The translations under genes and the position numbers were made by a program. Positions 1 through 10,700 of a stretch of DNA of 20,216 nt are shown here, piece by piece. The DNA comes from Choristocarpus tenellus KU-1152 (taxonomy: Eukaryota > Phaeophyceae). The notes under the pieces were generated by a model, which saw only the letters and a program-made list of their open reading frames with translations, ran no database searches and was not told the DNA's origin. Every line of letters starts with the position of its first letter. Position 1 is the first letter of the stretch. Location of the stretch: NCBI GenBank assembly GCA_964200185.2, contig CAXNAD020000412.1, forward strand, positions 1-20,216, in the 5' to 3' direction.

Positions 1-2419
1 CAAATCACACCAAAAAAGTGAAAAACGGACGCCGACACCCCCCCCCGCAGATACTTTGACTCAGATGAATTATTGAACAATCGACACAGTGTGAATTGTA
101 CAACTTGGGGTCATAAATGCAAATCATTATGGAGGAATGCATATCAAGACAAATATTAATACTAGCCCCTCACACACTTACACAGGGTTAAACTACTTTA
201 GAGGCATAGCAGCAGTGTACACATAACATTGTAATTACCAACCTTTGATGGAGTGTCGTAGTATAGCTGGTATTCAGACAAAAAATAGTATTTGGAGAGG
301 TATCATTCCCATTGACGTCAACTGGTACCTTTTTCTGGGGTCCTTGTGGCATTGATTTATCTTTTTCCCTGATACATCTGCAAAATGTCAGAGGGCAAAA
401 AAAAATATTTGTACATGTTTCACAGATGATGAGTCCTACCAACAAATGTTTGTACATGTTTTCAAGGCAGGAGTGATGGAACCAATGCGAAAATTACCAC
501 CACTGACAACCGACATACGAAATAATATGCAGGTATATCTTTTCAACATTAAAGTTGAGGGACACCAACATGACACACTACAGACTTCATGTTACCCACG
601 ATCCTACTAGGACTTCCACGATGTACTAGTTTAGAAGGGGGGGGCGATAAATGTTTTTATTGTCTATAGAACAAGGGAACGAAGTATTGTAGGAAATTAG
701 AGCGATAGTAACCGAAGGTTTGTGTACAGGATTGTTCTTTCCCGTTTTATATACATATTTGACGAAAACTGTTCCTTTTCAGGAAACCTTGTGATATTGG
801 TTTGGCTTACGGTCCCTGTAACATCTACAAAATATCAGAGGACATAATAATATATATATATATATGTGATATTTGAACATCGCAAGATTTGTCCACACTT
901 GTTTTTTCCTATAAATATATATTTTTACTACGTATGCGTTCTTCCTACTAAACCGTAAGATTTGTACGCGATTGCTCTTTCCTATTAAATAACTTGATGT
1001 TTCCACATCAAGACGAGGTGGAGACAGATCACCAACACAAATTATCTCTCTCAACATATTGACAAATCATTTATACATGCTGACAAAATGTTGAGTGGTA
1101 TCTACAAATCGGTTACATCGACAAATCGGGATTTGCGCGTCATTCCTCAGTTTGAGTTGTACTCAGTACTAGGCCTACAATGTAGAGCTACACTGCCACC
1201 TCTTACCCATATATATATACAACCACGGTGTGGTAGTTCTCCAGAGGACCTATGGCCACACAACACACAAATGCTTCACGCTATACAAAACAAAAACGAG
1301 TCAAAGTCAACGGGACGTACCCGGGTTGCGTTTTAAGGAGGCTGAAAATGCTGTGCAAAAAAAATCGTTTTTTATACAAATGCGTGAGGGAACGTTTCTG
1401 AATTATGTGGGAGTTTTTCAAACTTTCTCAAGTCAATCTAAGCACTTTATTCATAGAAGTAAGGATGGATTGCAAGGATGAAAAACGTGGCTTAAAAATC
1501 TGAATGTCCAAAACCTGGGTACCTCTTATTTACGTTCGCCGAAGACTTTTAGAATGCCTATGAAGGAATGCTCCCCTTCCTTGAGAGACTGAGAATACAT
1601 TATGTTTCAATAAAAAGTTAGACATTTGACAAGGCAACGGGGTAGTGAGGAGACAATTGCTAAAGAGAACCCTTAGATGCTATGTTTGTTAGTATGCCGG
1701 AATTTTCCAGAAAGTCATGCTAAGGAGGAGTGATGGTGGAGAGTAGGATGTCGACTTTCCTCCCTTGCATTGACTGGATTGAACGGTTTGCAATACTCAA
1801 GTACTTCGGAGTAGAGAGCAAAATAACATCCACATGAGCGCCTTGGCAATCCTACCAGTAACTGTAGATACTTACCTCTCTCCACTTCATTTAAGTTTCA
1901 CCTCCTCAAGACTCCCTTAGTCGTGTTGTCAGTTGTCCTCCAAAGTTTCCACTCGCTCAGCATCTCAAAAACGCAATTTCTCCACCAAAAGCTTGAATCA
2001 CAACTCCAAGAACCATTTTGAGTGAGACTATTGTAGAGGGGGGTCGATTTTGGCTTTATTAAACCTTTTGCAATATTTTCACCTTGGCTATGCCCGAAGT
2101 AGAGTTATCCTCACCATAGGAGGGTGTGACTGTAGAAGAGAAGATTAGCTGTGAACGCATTACTAGCTGACAGCGCCCTTCAGAGTGCTAAAAAACATTT
2201 ACCAGAAGGAGTTATAAGAGTCCTTAAAATCCAAGGACACCCCTCTTAGATGATGTTGCTCTATAACAACTTCACTGCTTTCGAATTGTATCATCACCTT
2301 CACCCTTGCCACCAATCACCCCCAGCAACAAAATCTACCCATATTTCAAGTTTTTCATACTCACTTCCATCCTCACCAACATTCCTCTCATGCTCCTACC
2401 CTCAAACCTGCCATTGAAG
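1..2419 (+). other. Probable last intron of the synthetase gene (left part outside window)
   Basis: I see no convincing exon here on either strand. The open frames are short, use atypical codons and overlap one another. The right end looks like a 3' splice site: about 60 bases rich in C and T (roughly 2355-2415) lead to AAG at 2417-2419, directly before the conserved synthetase residues. The stretch holds a C homopolymer near 40, an (AT)n run at about 850-866 and several A or G runs. I searched for the expected preceding part of a glutamyl-tRNA synthetase barrel and did not recognise it, so the upstream exon is probably left of the window. An unrecognised small exon cannot be excluded. Confidence 0.5.
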
Positions 2420-3022
2420 CTGGAGCGCCGTGGTTTCTACCGAGTTGAGTACCCTTACATCTCTCCTAGCGATCCTATGATCCTGATTCGTGTCCCTGAC
2501 GGGAGACCAGATAAGGCTACCAAGCAAGCAAATGATGCTGCTGTTGCTGCCGCCACTGCTGCTACCAAAACTATTGATGCCAATGCACCAATCACTACCG
2601 TCAAGAGCATTGCGGATGCAGATGCTGCTGCTTTTAATACTGAGGGGGGGACTGTCTTATGTGCCCCCTCATACATCCCTCCTCAATTGGCAGTTAGTTC
2701 TGATTTTGTATGTCAATCTACCTTCGCAAAAAGTGCTCCAGGGTCTGTCTCTACCGAACAATCTACAGCACTGAACGAGTCCAACACCTGCAATGACTCA
2801 AGCATTATGGCAAATAATTCTGATAGTGGTGGGGGAAATTCTGAGATCAGTGGTGCAAGCGGTGGGACAATGAGCAATAAGAACCAGGAGGACACGCCAT
2901 TGGCAACAGCAGTTAACAGGTCAGCCGAACCACTGACTGTGAACCATGGGGATAATGGTGGGAACAAGTCCATTGCTTCATCTGCAGCACGCACCAGCGC
3001 TCCCATTGCTCTGAGGTGCTAG
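2420..3022 (+). CDS. Cytosolic glutamyl-tRNA synthetase, C-terminal exon (partial gene)
   Basis: The exon encodes 200 residues ending at a TAG stop (3020-3022). Its first 30 residues begin LERRGFYRVE and end ILIRVPDGRP. From memory, this matches the extreme end of the eukaryotic GluRS anticodon-binding beta-barrel, where human EPRS has a QRRGFF element followed by an IPDG turn. The enzyme attaches glutamate to tRNA-Glu in the cytosol. The start is set by the splice site after AAG at 2419; AAG is a less common acceptor than CAG, but the family motif starts exactly there. Residues 31-200 are not family-like. An Ala-rich stretch (about 36-72, including AAVAAATAAT) is followed by a Ser/Asn/Gly/Thr-rich tail. 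The canonical enzyme ends soon after the IPDG turn, so this is a C-terminal extension of about 170 residues. No internal stop breaks the frame. The catalytic part lies outside the window, so activity cannot be judged. The identification is firm; the status of the tail as coding is moderately firm. Confidence 0.78.
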   Translation: MERRGFYRVEYPYISPSDPMILIRVPDGRPDKATKQANDAAVAAATAATKTIDANAPITTVKSIADADAAAFNTEGGTVLCAPSYIPPQLAVSSDFVCQSTFAKSAPGSVSTEQSTALNESNTCNDSSIMANNSDSGGGNSEISGASGGTMSNKNQEDTPLATAVNRSAEPLTVNHGDNGGNKSIASSAARTSAPIALRC

Positions 3023-3553
3023 TCTACTGTTCGAGGCAATATTGGCTCAATTCCAATACAGGGTATGTAGCTTGAAGATGGAGTGGAGAGAGAGGATGGG
3101 AGCCTTCTTGAACTACTTGCATTGCACAGAGATAAGCAGTCTGCTGTCACCCTCCAGTATGGTGGAGTCTGTGGCAGAGTTGGCCAATCACAGGGTTGAC
3201 CTGAAGGCGAATGCTCTCGTTTTGTACACCAAACCATAGTATTAGAGTCAGGATAGGTTTCCAGAGATTTTGAGTATATTGGATGCTATAGTATACATAC
3301 ATGGAGAATCGAGGGAAAATGGTATAACCTCGTAGTAGTTGTATTATTATTGTGGTGTTTCCTCCCATGCAACAACAGGGACCAGCAACAAGAAAAATTC
3401 AGTCTGTTGTTGCAAAAAGTCGACAGACCACAGTGCCGCATAGGTTCAACTTTCCGGAGGGTCAAGCATGCTAGGAGAGGAGGGGAACAAGAAAATTCCC
3501 TCCACTTCAGTGTGTTTCCCATTTTCCGGTTGAACATCAGATGACATTGTTGT

Positions 3554-3571
3554 GATCCGACCAATCGGATC
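3554..3571. repeat. Short perfect hairpin GATCCGA-CCAA-TCGGATC
   Basis: Two 7-base arms are exactly complementary around a 4-base CCAA loop. Related words (ATCCGATC, TCGACCAG, TTGACCAG) recur over the next 90 bases, which gives the stretch 3554-3660 a degenerate repetitive look. No gene or terminator role is supported in a eukaryotic intergenic region. Confidence 0.6.
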
Positions 3572-5621
3572 CACTGATTTTTACTTTCAAACGAAATCCG
3601 ATCCTGTCGACCAGAATTTTCGGTTTGGATTGGTTTGGTTGACCAGATTGACCCGTTCAAACTTTGGGCCAATCAGAAATACCTCCCTATTGTTTCTACC
3701 TATTATCTGTATCCATGATGTGTGTTTAAAATATCGAATTTTCATGTTTGTTTGGTGTGTGTTGTTGTGAGTATTTGCGCGTGATGTTGTGCATAATAAT
3801 GCAGTGGGAGAAGAATCTTCCTTAAGGATCAGGAGGGGGAAAGAATAACTGTTCCGTATGGATGAAGCAGTAAGGCTAAGGACTACCCTGCTGGAATATC
3901 GGAACACTGGAGAGCGTTGAACATTGCCGTGCCTCCTTTCCTTGACAAACGAGTGTGTGTGAGAAGAGCTGGCAAGAGCTGACGGGATTGGTTGACTAAA
4001 TTCATACTCGTCACTCTGATCTCTACCTTGAAATTAGGTGAGACAGATGTACAACTAAATTCCCGTAGTTAGGGAGAAGTCAACCCCAGTTTCTTTGCAT
4101 ACCTGGAAAAATTGTATCACATTATGACTTCAAGGGTTACAGATGACACCAGCCTCTTTCAGTGGAAATGAGTTGTCCATACAGGGGATGGTACGAGAAG
4201 CTAATTTCGTTGTGCTAGCAGTGTTTGCAACCGGGATGGTCGTGTTCGTGGGTGGGTGTAGGATGTGTTGGTGTTCCAATATTTATTTTAATGTATATCG
4301 CATTATTGGTCAGAAAAAAAGTATCCCAGATACAAGCATTGCATATGAATATTTTGGCATTGGGGGCTACAACGACAAGGTCAAGGGTTAGAACGATAAG
4401 GTCAAAAGGGTTTGCATCCGCACCACCACCAGATGCGAAGTATCGAGGCATCTACTATTAGATCAAGTAGAAAATAATGAAGAAAACACAATAAAGTTAA
4501 CTTACTAAACGGCGAACAGATTATTTTTGACGGACATGGAGGTCTGCTCGTGATCTGACCCTACGTGGATGGTTCAAATCGTTGTGTGCGTGTGTGTACC
4601 TGCCCAGAGCAAGAACTATTGCTTGATACACATCAACACATTGATTGGATGGAGTTGCTGCGGCAATGCATTAACTACGCAAAGTTAATCAATATCAAGA
4701 GTGCCACAACATCAATTGAATTAATAGAGATTGATTTTGACAGGGGATGCGGAAACCCCTAGAAACTTTCCCAATCTTCTTACTATCAACAGTAAAACCA
4801 CATTTCTTGTAAGATATCTACGATTTGGATGTAGTCATCGCTAAGCACAAATGATTTTATGCTCTCTATTCATTGCTTAGTTTAACAGTAATAAAGAGAT
4901 CCTCCAACGTTTGGAAGAACTTGTCTTCAGAGTGCTTTTACCTTCAAGCCCCCCTACCAATCTATACTTTTATTATATATGGGGTATTCCAGTGTGTTTC
5001 GTAGAAACATTTTGGATTGGCTATGTTTGTGGAATGACCATATAAAGACACAATTCTGCCCATCCATGAAAACATCTCGGTTGTATAATGGAATATCAGA
5101 ACTTCGAAATACGTACATTGATTCTACAGAAATTATATTGAACACAGGTTTATGGTAAAAAGAAATGACTTTGAAACACTCGTGACTTCCGCGCACAAGG
5201 TACAACGGAAAAGAGCTGGCTAGTCAGTAAAAAAATCCCTACTCCAGATGGACATTCTATCTTGTGAGTCAAAGTATCCGGGCGGGGGTGGTGGCTGTCC
5301 ATTCGGGATCCATTCTTCCATCTCACGACTTTGTTTTGATCTTGACATCATAACACAATCCACATAAATCCAAGCGCTAAGGACATATCGAAGTGAAAGA
5401 TATTCCACACTTCATCAAAACAGGACCAAACCTCCACGACTTAAGACACTCAAATAGATAATTCTCCCAATTCCTGGTCAGGGCCCAAATGAACACCCTG
5501 GGCTAGACCCCCCCCACCCCACCCCAGATACGTTGACCCTGTGAGTGACAAGAAACAAGTGCTTGTCCTGTACTTGTTATCATGTTGGGAATATACATAC
5601 ATAACACATGATAATGCATAC

Positions 5622-5843
5622 CTTGAACCATTTCTCCACGAATATGTGCTAAAATGACAAGTGCACGAGAGGAGGAACGCAGGTACAGTATCCTGAGAAT
5701 TCCTGTGCACACTTGAAAACAGATGGGGGGAGCATTATTATTGTCGATATTTGTAGGCATCTTTTCTACTGCATCCTTGCACCTTTCCTGGTATGTGTCG
5801 TGCAATACACACATAACATGAACCAAATCGGTATGAGCCAAAA
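5622..5843 (-). CDS. Candidate internal exon, unrecognised product
   Basis: Reading leftwards, a plausible acceptor (a CTTAAC branch-like word about 20 bases upstream, then CATTCCAG) precedes 222 bases without a stop. These end at a good donor, CAAG then GTATGC. The frame gives about 73 residues, including LVHVMCVLHDTYQERCKDAV and later LVILAHIRGEMVQ. Composition is more protein-like than the overlapping plus-strand frame, which reads as hydrophobic shadow. I do not recognise a family and found no partner exons nearby with confidence. It could be a chance open frame in an intergenic region, an exon of an unannotated minus-strand gene, or a far 3' exon of the bZIP locus. Confidence 0.2.
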
Positions 5844-6706
5844 CTGGAATGTTTTAAAAGTGTTAAGCTGGGCATCACATACCAATCCTCTCTCACATCT
5901 GACCCTCCTCAAGCACAGAGAACAATACCTGACCCTACAAATAATCAGTTCTAAAAGACAACCCCTCCACTTCTTCCCCCTTCACAAAAAAAATATGGAT
6001 GGAACAGCAAAGCCACAGCAACAGACAAATCCAAATCGGATCTGAGATACTCATTGCAGAGCCTGCTGTATGTCCTCATTTTAACAAGTGCATCATCCCT
6101 TCTGTATGTAACGCACTTCAACAATGGATACTCAAAACGGAAGTATTCTCAACCTCCCCAGTACCTTCTCTTTCCGTCATATGCAGAGAGCGTTTACAAC
6201 AAATCGAATACAACACAAGTTGCCCACTTCCACCCTGGCTCAAAATCAGGTGGATACTGGTGCATGTAGAGATTGGAGGGATCTCAGCCCATCCTGTAAC
6301 ATACACCACACTAAACATTCCTGCTTGTCACCTAAGAGTAATCCCTCTCCCACACACTCCCCCATTGTCCCCCCCGCAGTAGTGCAGCAGAAACATACTC
6401 CTGTTGTTTAAGCACAACAAACTACGTAGTATATGGAGATACACGTATGCACCATCTGCTAACAACGCCAAACAACTACCCCACACCCATCTTTATCTGA
6501 ACATGTTTTCCACCAAACATAAACACTTCAATTTCGCCCTTACACGTCTTTTTTGCTCATAGCAAACACTCATTTTATTAAACTAATGAATAATACTGGA
6601 GAAGCTAGCTGCACACAAAGCATCTAATTCTGTCAACATAAACACACAGAAATATGGACAAATTCGCCCACACTCATCTCACACAGACAAATGCTAATCC
6701 TAATGG

Positions 6707-6726
6707 ACTGCACTGCACTGCACTGC
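6707..6726. repeat. (ACTGC)4 pentanucleotide microsatellite
   Basis: Four perfect tandem copies of ACTGC lie in the G-poor intergenic stretch. No coding context. Confidence 0.85.
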
Positions 6727-7576
6727 ATCCACATAAAGCAACATTGAACAAGCAGGTGTCGCACACAATCACCACATAAACAAAAAACTACACCTGCCCC
6801 AGTCACATACACAATTTTGTACGAGAACAAACTTCACCAACACCAAATTTCCCACTAATATGCCCTACTTCTGGCAAATTATCTTACGCCTCCAGTAGAC
6901 CTATAAACCATTTTGAACCATTTCTCTGCTCGCGTTTCAAATATCCATCTTATTTTATCCTGATGAGAGTTTTGCTTTGTGCCACTCACCCACCCCCAAG
7001 TATGCACTTACTACAAAAAATTCTAAATGAATGAAATGAAAACAAAGGCCTCATCACAACAAACACCACACTACCTAACACCAATGGGATGTACATATTC
7101 CCCAAACCTCCTTATGGAACAATAGATAGCCTACTTTTTTTTTACTAAGGCACAAAAGTAGTCTACCACACTATCGACACGCCAAAATTTTTCGTAACTC
7201 AATGACCTCTACTCCAACTTACCCCTTTAACATATCAGCCACCCCACAATGCCCTACCACTACCCCCCCTGTACCCCCTACCACCCTTAAGTATCAGGTG
7301 CAGATGGCATGGATAGACATCCACTCCACAGCGGAATTCAAGATGCAGAAATTTCCTCCCTACCCTTTCCCAATCAATGCATATGCAATCAGAGGTTTGC
7401 ATTGGTGCACGGAGAGTGCACTAAGTGATCCACTGTGACAATTTCAAAAATGGCTCTCCCGCATACTAAAGAGCACTCATTCACACACTTGGTTCTCTTT
7501 TTGTCTGCCATTGCCTACATACCCTCCACTACAACTAAAAAAAAATCTCCTGCACCATACACACTTCAACCAGTCC

Positions 7577-7778
7577 CTAGTTGAGGGTAACATCTGACAT
7601 GGACGAGTTGGAATGGATAGTGCACTGGGAAGGATCAGGACCCACCGCTGGGCTGGGGACTGAGGCCGAGATAGGGGCAAAAACTGAAGTTGTGACCTTG
7701 GGGGCAACATCAGGAGCCTTGGGCAGAGTTGAGGACAGCTTACGTCTCTCTCGAGAAGACCTCACCCACCTCATCATC
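7577..7778 (-). CDS. Candidate alternative 3'-terminal exon of the bZIP gene
   Basis: A very pyrimidine-rich tract (about 7785-7850 read on minus) leads to CTTGCTAG. The following 202 bases are open to a TAG stop at 7577-7579. The exon starts with one base that completes a codon left by a possible donor at 8487/8486 (GATG then GTGAAC), so the join gives Trp and then about 66 residues beginning MMRWVRSSRERRKLSS, rich in Ser, Pro, Val and Ala. If the upstream intron is retained, the protein stops at 8483 instead. The composition looks coding, with few Cys and a regular Pro/Ser pattern. It could instead be the end of a separate gene, or chance; the plus-strand frame over the same bases is also open. 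Confidence 0.45.
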
Positions 7779-10700
7779 CTAGCAAGGTGCAGTGGTGGCA
7801 CATAGGTAGAGTAGGGATGGGGTAAGGGGAAGGGAGGACAAGGCAAGAGTAAAGGTCAGTTCGAGATGATACTAGGAGATTACGTATGGAGTGATGAAAG
7901 ACTCTGGAAGTGTAATACAAGGAGTATCAGTTGCGCCAAGGTTGAGAGGGTACGAGGCACAACTCTCTCCCCTAAACATTTTTGCCAATGAAATGACCTA
8001 CATGTTATGCATTGATCCATGGTATCAACAGGATTAATATTGAACTGCTATTATAATACAATGACTAACTTCTCAATCTCAGATATTATAATGCAGTATT
8101 AATCTTGGTTTTCAGATCGATTGAGGTAGATTCAGATTAAAACCAGGTCAACTCTTAGGGGTGCATTGAGATAGTGGAAATGCTTGCCTCTATGGATGCA
8201 GACAAAAAGAAACAGGAACAAGAGTTAATTAAGAAATAGCAAATGACATCCACCAAGAGCGAGAGGGAGGGCAGAGTGATGGCAACTTTGGCATTAGGAG
8301 CAACGAGTACAACCAGAACTAGGAAAGAATACATCAGTACGGAAACACACACACGAAAAAGTAATCACGAACATGAACACAAACTCAAAACTACTAAACA
8401 AGACACACAGAAGTAAAATAAAAACAATGACTAATGAAACAGGCGATGAAGTATCCTCTCAAGACCCTTCTGCTCTGATTGTTCACCATCTCAGTTCCTC
8501 CAGTCCTAAATCCTCATCATTTGCTGCCAGGAGACACATAATCTTGTCATCAATCATACGTCCATGCACCTCCTTCTGGAAACTTGTCCTCTTGCTCACA
8601 TCATTCAATCCTAACTTGCCGCCCACTGCACCCTGAGCCACACCCTTGCCACCAACCACACTAATATTATCCACCTCCACTCTCATCTCTTTCCCTTCTT
8701 CATCCCTGCCAGTGCCCCTCCCCACCCCTTCAACTCCACCCCCAGGCTGGCCGCTTGCTGAAGACTGGTGACCACAGTGCTCTACTGCTCCCTCAAAAAC
8801 TGAATTGCGAACCTCCTGTCTGTGCTCCTGCTGTTCCTCTTCCCCTCTGAAGGAGCCATCACCAAAGGAGGAGCTCAGAGGATCAACCCTTGGAAGGGAG
8901 GAGCCCTTAGAGAAGGAAGGCGAGGCATCCATGCTGAGTAGAGAGGGGTGCAGTGCCACCGTTGCTGAAGAGTTAGAAGAAGATACAAATGCTCCACCAG
9001 AGGTGGAACAGGTTTGGTTCTTCCAGGGCTTCATGAGTGCGGCTGTGGCAACCTGGAGAATGGAATCCCTGTTACAGGACACCCAGCTCAGGTGGTCAAC
9101 CTGCCATATCGTGTGGGTGTTTGCACACCATGAGTGTACGGCATGCAAATGTTAAAATATGCCTACGTACAACTGAATGTAGGTGTACCTAATACTATAA
9201 AGAGAGAGAGGTGTGACAGCGAGCTTTGAGGTACAGGTGGACTTGTGTATTGGCCCGACAGAATGGAATTGAAAAGATGGCAATGAAGCAGTGGGCACTC
9301 CAACAGGAGGCAGCAGTGAAGGAATCAATTGCAAGAATGATCCTTACGGCAATACCACCTTGAACATCCCCTTGCACACCTTACAAAGCTGCCAAGTCTC
9401 AGGTTTAACATGGTTTAGTACACTACCCAGTGTCCAATCCCACATGCATATGTCAAGGTGATATCTGTATCTGCTTTGACCTTCACCAACAAACAGACTT
9501 CAGACCTTAGAAGACGTTAAGTGACAAAAGGCATCACACGCAAGTGGTATTTATGTGTAAGAATAAAAAAAAATGCTGCCTTGTGAACAAAAAATCACGA
9601 CCTTGTCATCTCTTGGCGCAGAGGTACAGTTACATCGAAGAATGCACCCTTCCACCTCAAACACTTCGTCAACACGTACTCAGTATTTACTTTCCACATT
9701 TATGAAATCAAAACAAATCTTACATATATACATAATGTACCTAAACAGTGTAGGGGGTACAGGGGGTGATCAGCACTCTCTAGTATAAACCAAACTATCT
9801 CTTAAAAAATCGATTTGTGCTCCTCAAAATAGGATAAGGGGACAGACTACCTCACCATTTTTAATGGGCCAAGGAGTCCCACCATATGTTCCATTCTTTG
9901 GTGCGACATTACCATACACTCCTTGGTAGAAACCCTCAGCTCAGAAAGGACCTCAAGTAGACTACCAAGTCGAGAGCAGTCCAACGCTGTCTGCTCTTCA
10001 GCTCGAGCCTTTCGCTGATGATTCCGCAACTAAACCATACAGGGAATGTTGGGATAGGGAACGGGGAGGAAATGATAGAAGGGAAATTCAAAAAAAGGAG
10101 ACGGAATCATTCTGCCGAACTGCCCTTTCATTGCAACTGGCTGGCAATGCCCTAACACATACAGTAAACAGATACCATCTTTCCCCCCTCTTCACCACCT
10201 CCAGCCTTCTTCCCATCTCTAAAGTATCTGTAACTTGTAACCAGTAACCAGTAACCCTCCCCCCTTCCTCACCTCCGATTCCTGATGTGGAGAGAGTGCC
10301 AATTCCTGACACAACTGGCTCCACAACAGCCCTGACGGTCCACCCTCCCCCCCGTGTTGAGCTCCTTGCCCATGTGCTCCAAGAGCAGGGTCTTCCTTGC
10401 TAGCCAACTGGCTGGAGATAGTCAGACCACACCCAAGCCCCTGCCCCTGCCCCAGAGCTTGCCCCTGTGTAGTTATCAACACTGGACCTGAACCCTGAAC
10501 TGAACCTGGACTTGACTCCAGGCCTTGCACCAGCACTGGTTTTGGGGCGTGCTGTACAGCTTGCTGACCAGAACCAGGGAGCAATGGAAGAGAATTTCCT
10601 GATCCAGGGACTGAAGGAGGCAGAGAGGGGAACGAGCTGGAGGTGCCAGGATACTGACCTGACTTAAGACCTGGCTTGCAAAAGAACTCTTCGCCCTGAG

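Larger units (their letters stand above)
3023..7576. other. Intergenic region between convergent genes
   Basis: The synthetase stops at 3022 on plus, and the bZIP gene ends at 7577 or 8483 on minus, so this is tail-to-tail spacing. Several open frames of 60-128 codons exist on both strands, but they overlap, lack recognisable motifs and are rich in Cys, His or Trp in the way chance frames are. One minus-strand piece (5622-5843) has good splice borders and is listed separately. Around 6400-7300 the plus strand is G-poor and rich in A and C. Short repeats include an ACTGC pentanucleotide run and a GATCCGA hairpin. I could not place polyadenylation sites. Confidence 0.6.

Noticed and set aside
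3286-3907. Minus-strand frames of 106 and 128 codons downstream of the synthetase
   Set aside because: They overlap each other in different frames, include simple-sequence His/Asn/Thr runs and GATC-rich palindromic DNA, and show no splice-bounded structure or family motif.
4570-4585. GGTTCAAATC word resembling a tRNA T-loop
   Set aside because: No acceptor stem, D-arm or anticodon arm could be placed around it.
9053-9057. Acceptor CTCCAG giving an exon start at 9052
   Set aside because: It keeps frame, but it would remove VDHLSWVSCN, which continues the family pattern from LLGPLKM; the acceptor at 9101 is preferred.
8805-9155. Plus-strand 116-codon frame opposite the bZIP exon
   Set aside because: It is the antisense shadow of the minus-strand exon, which continues the conserved module and has matching splice sites.
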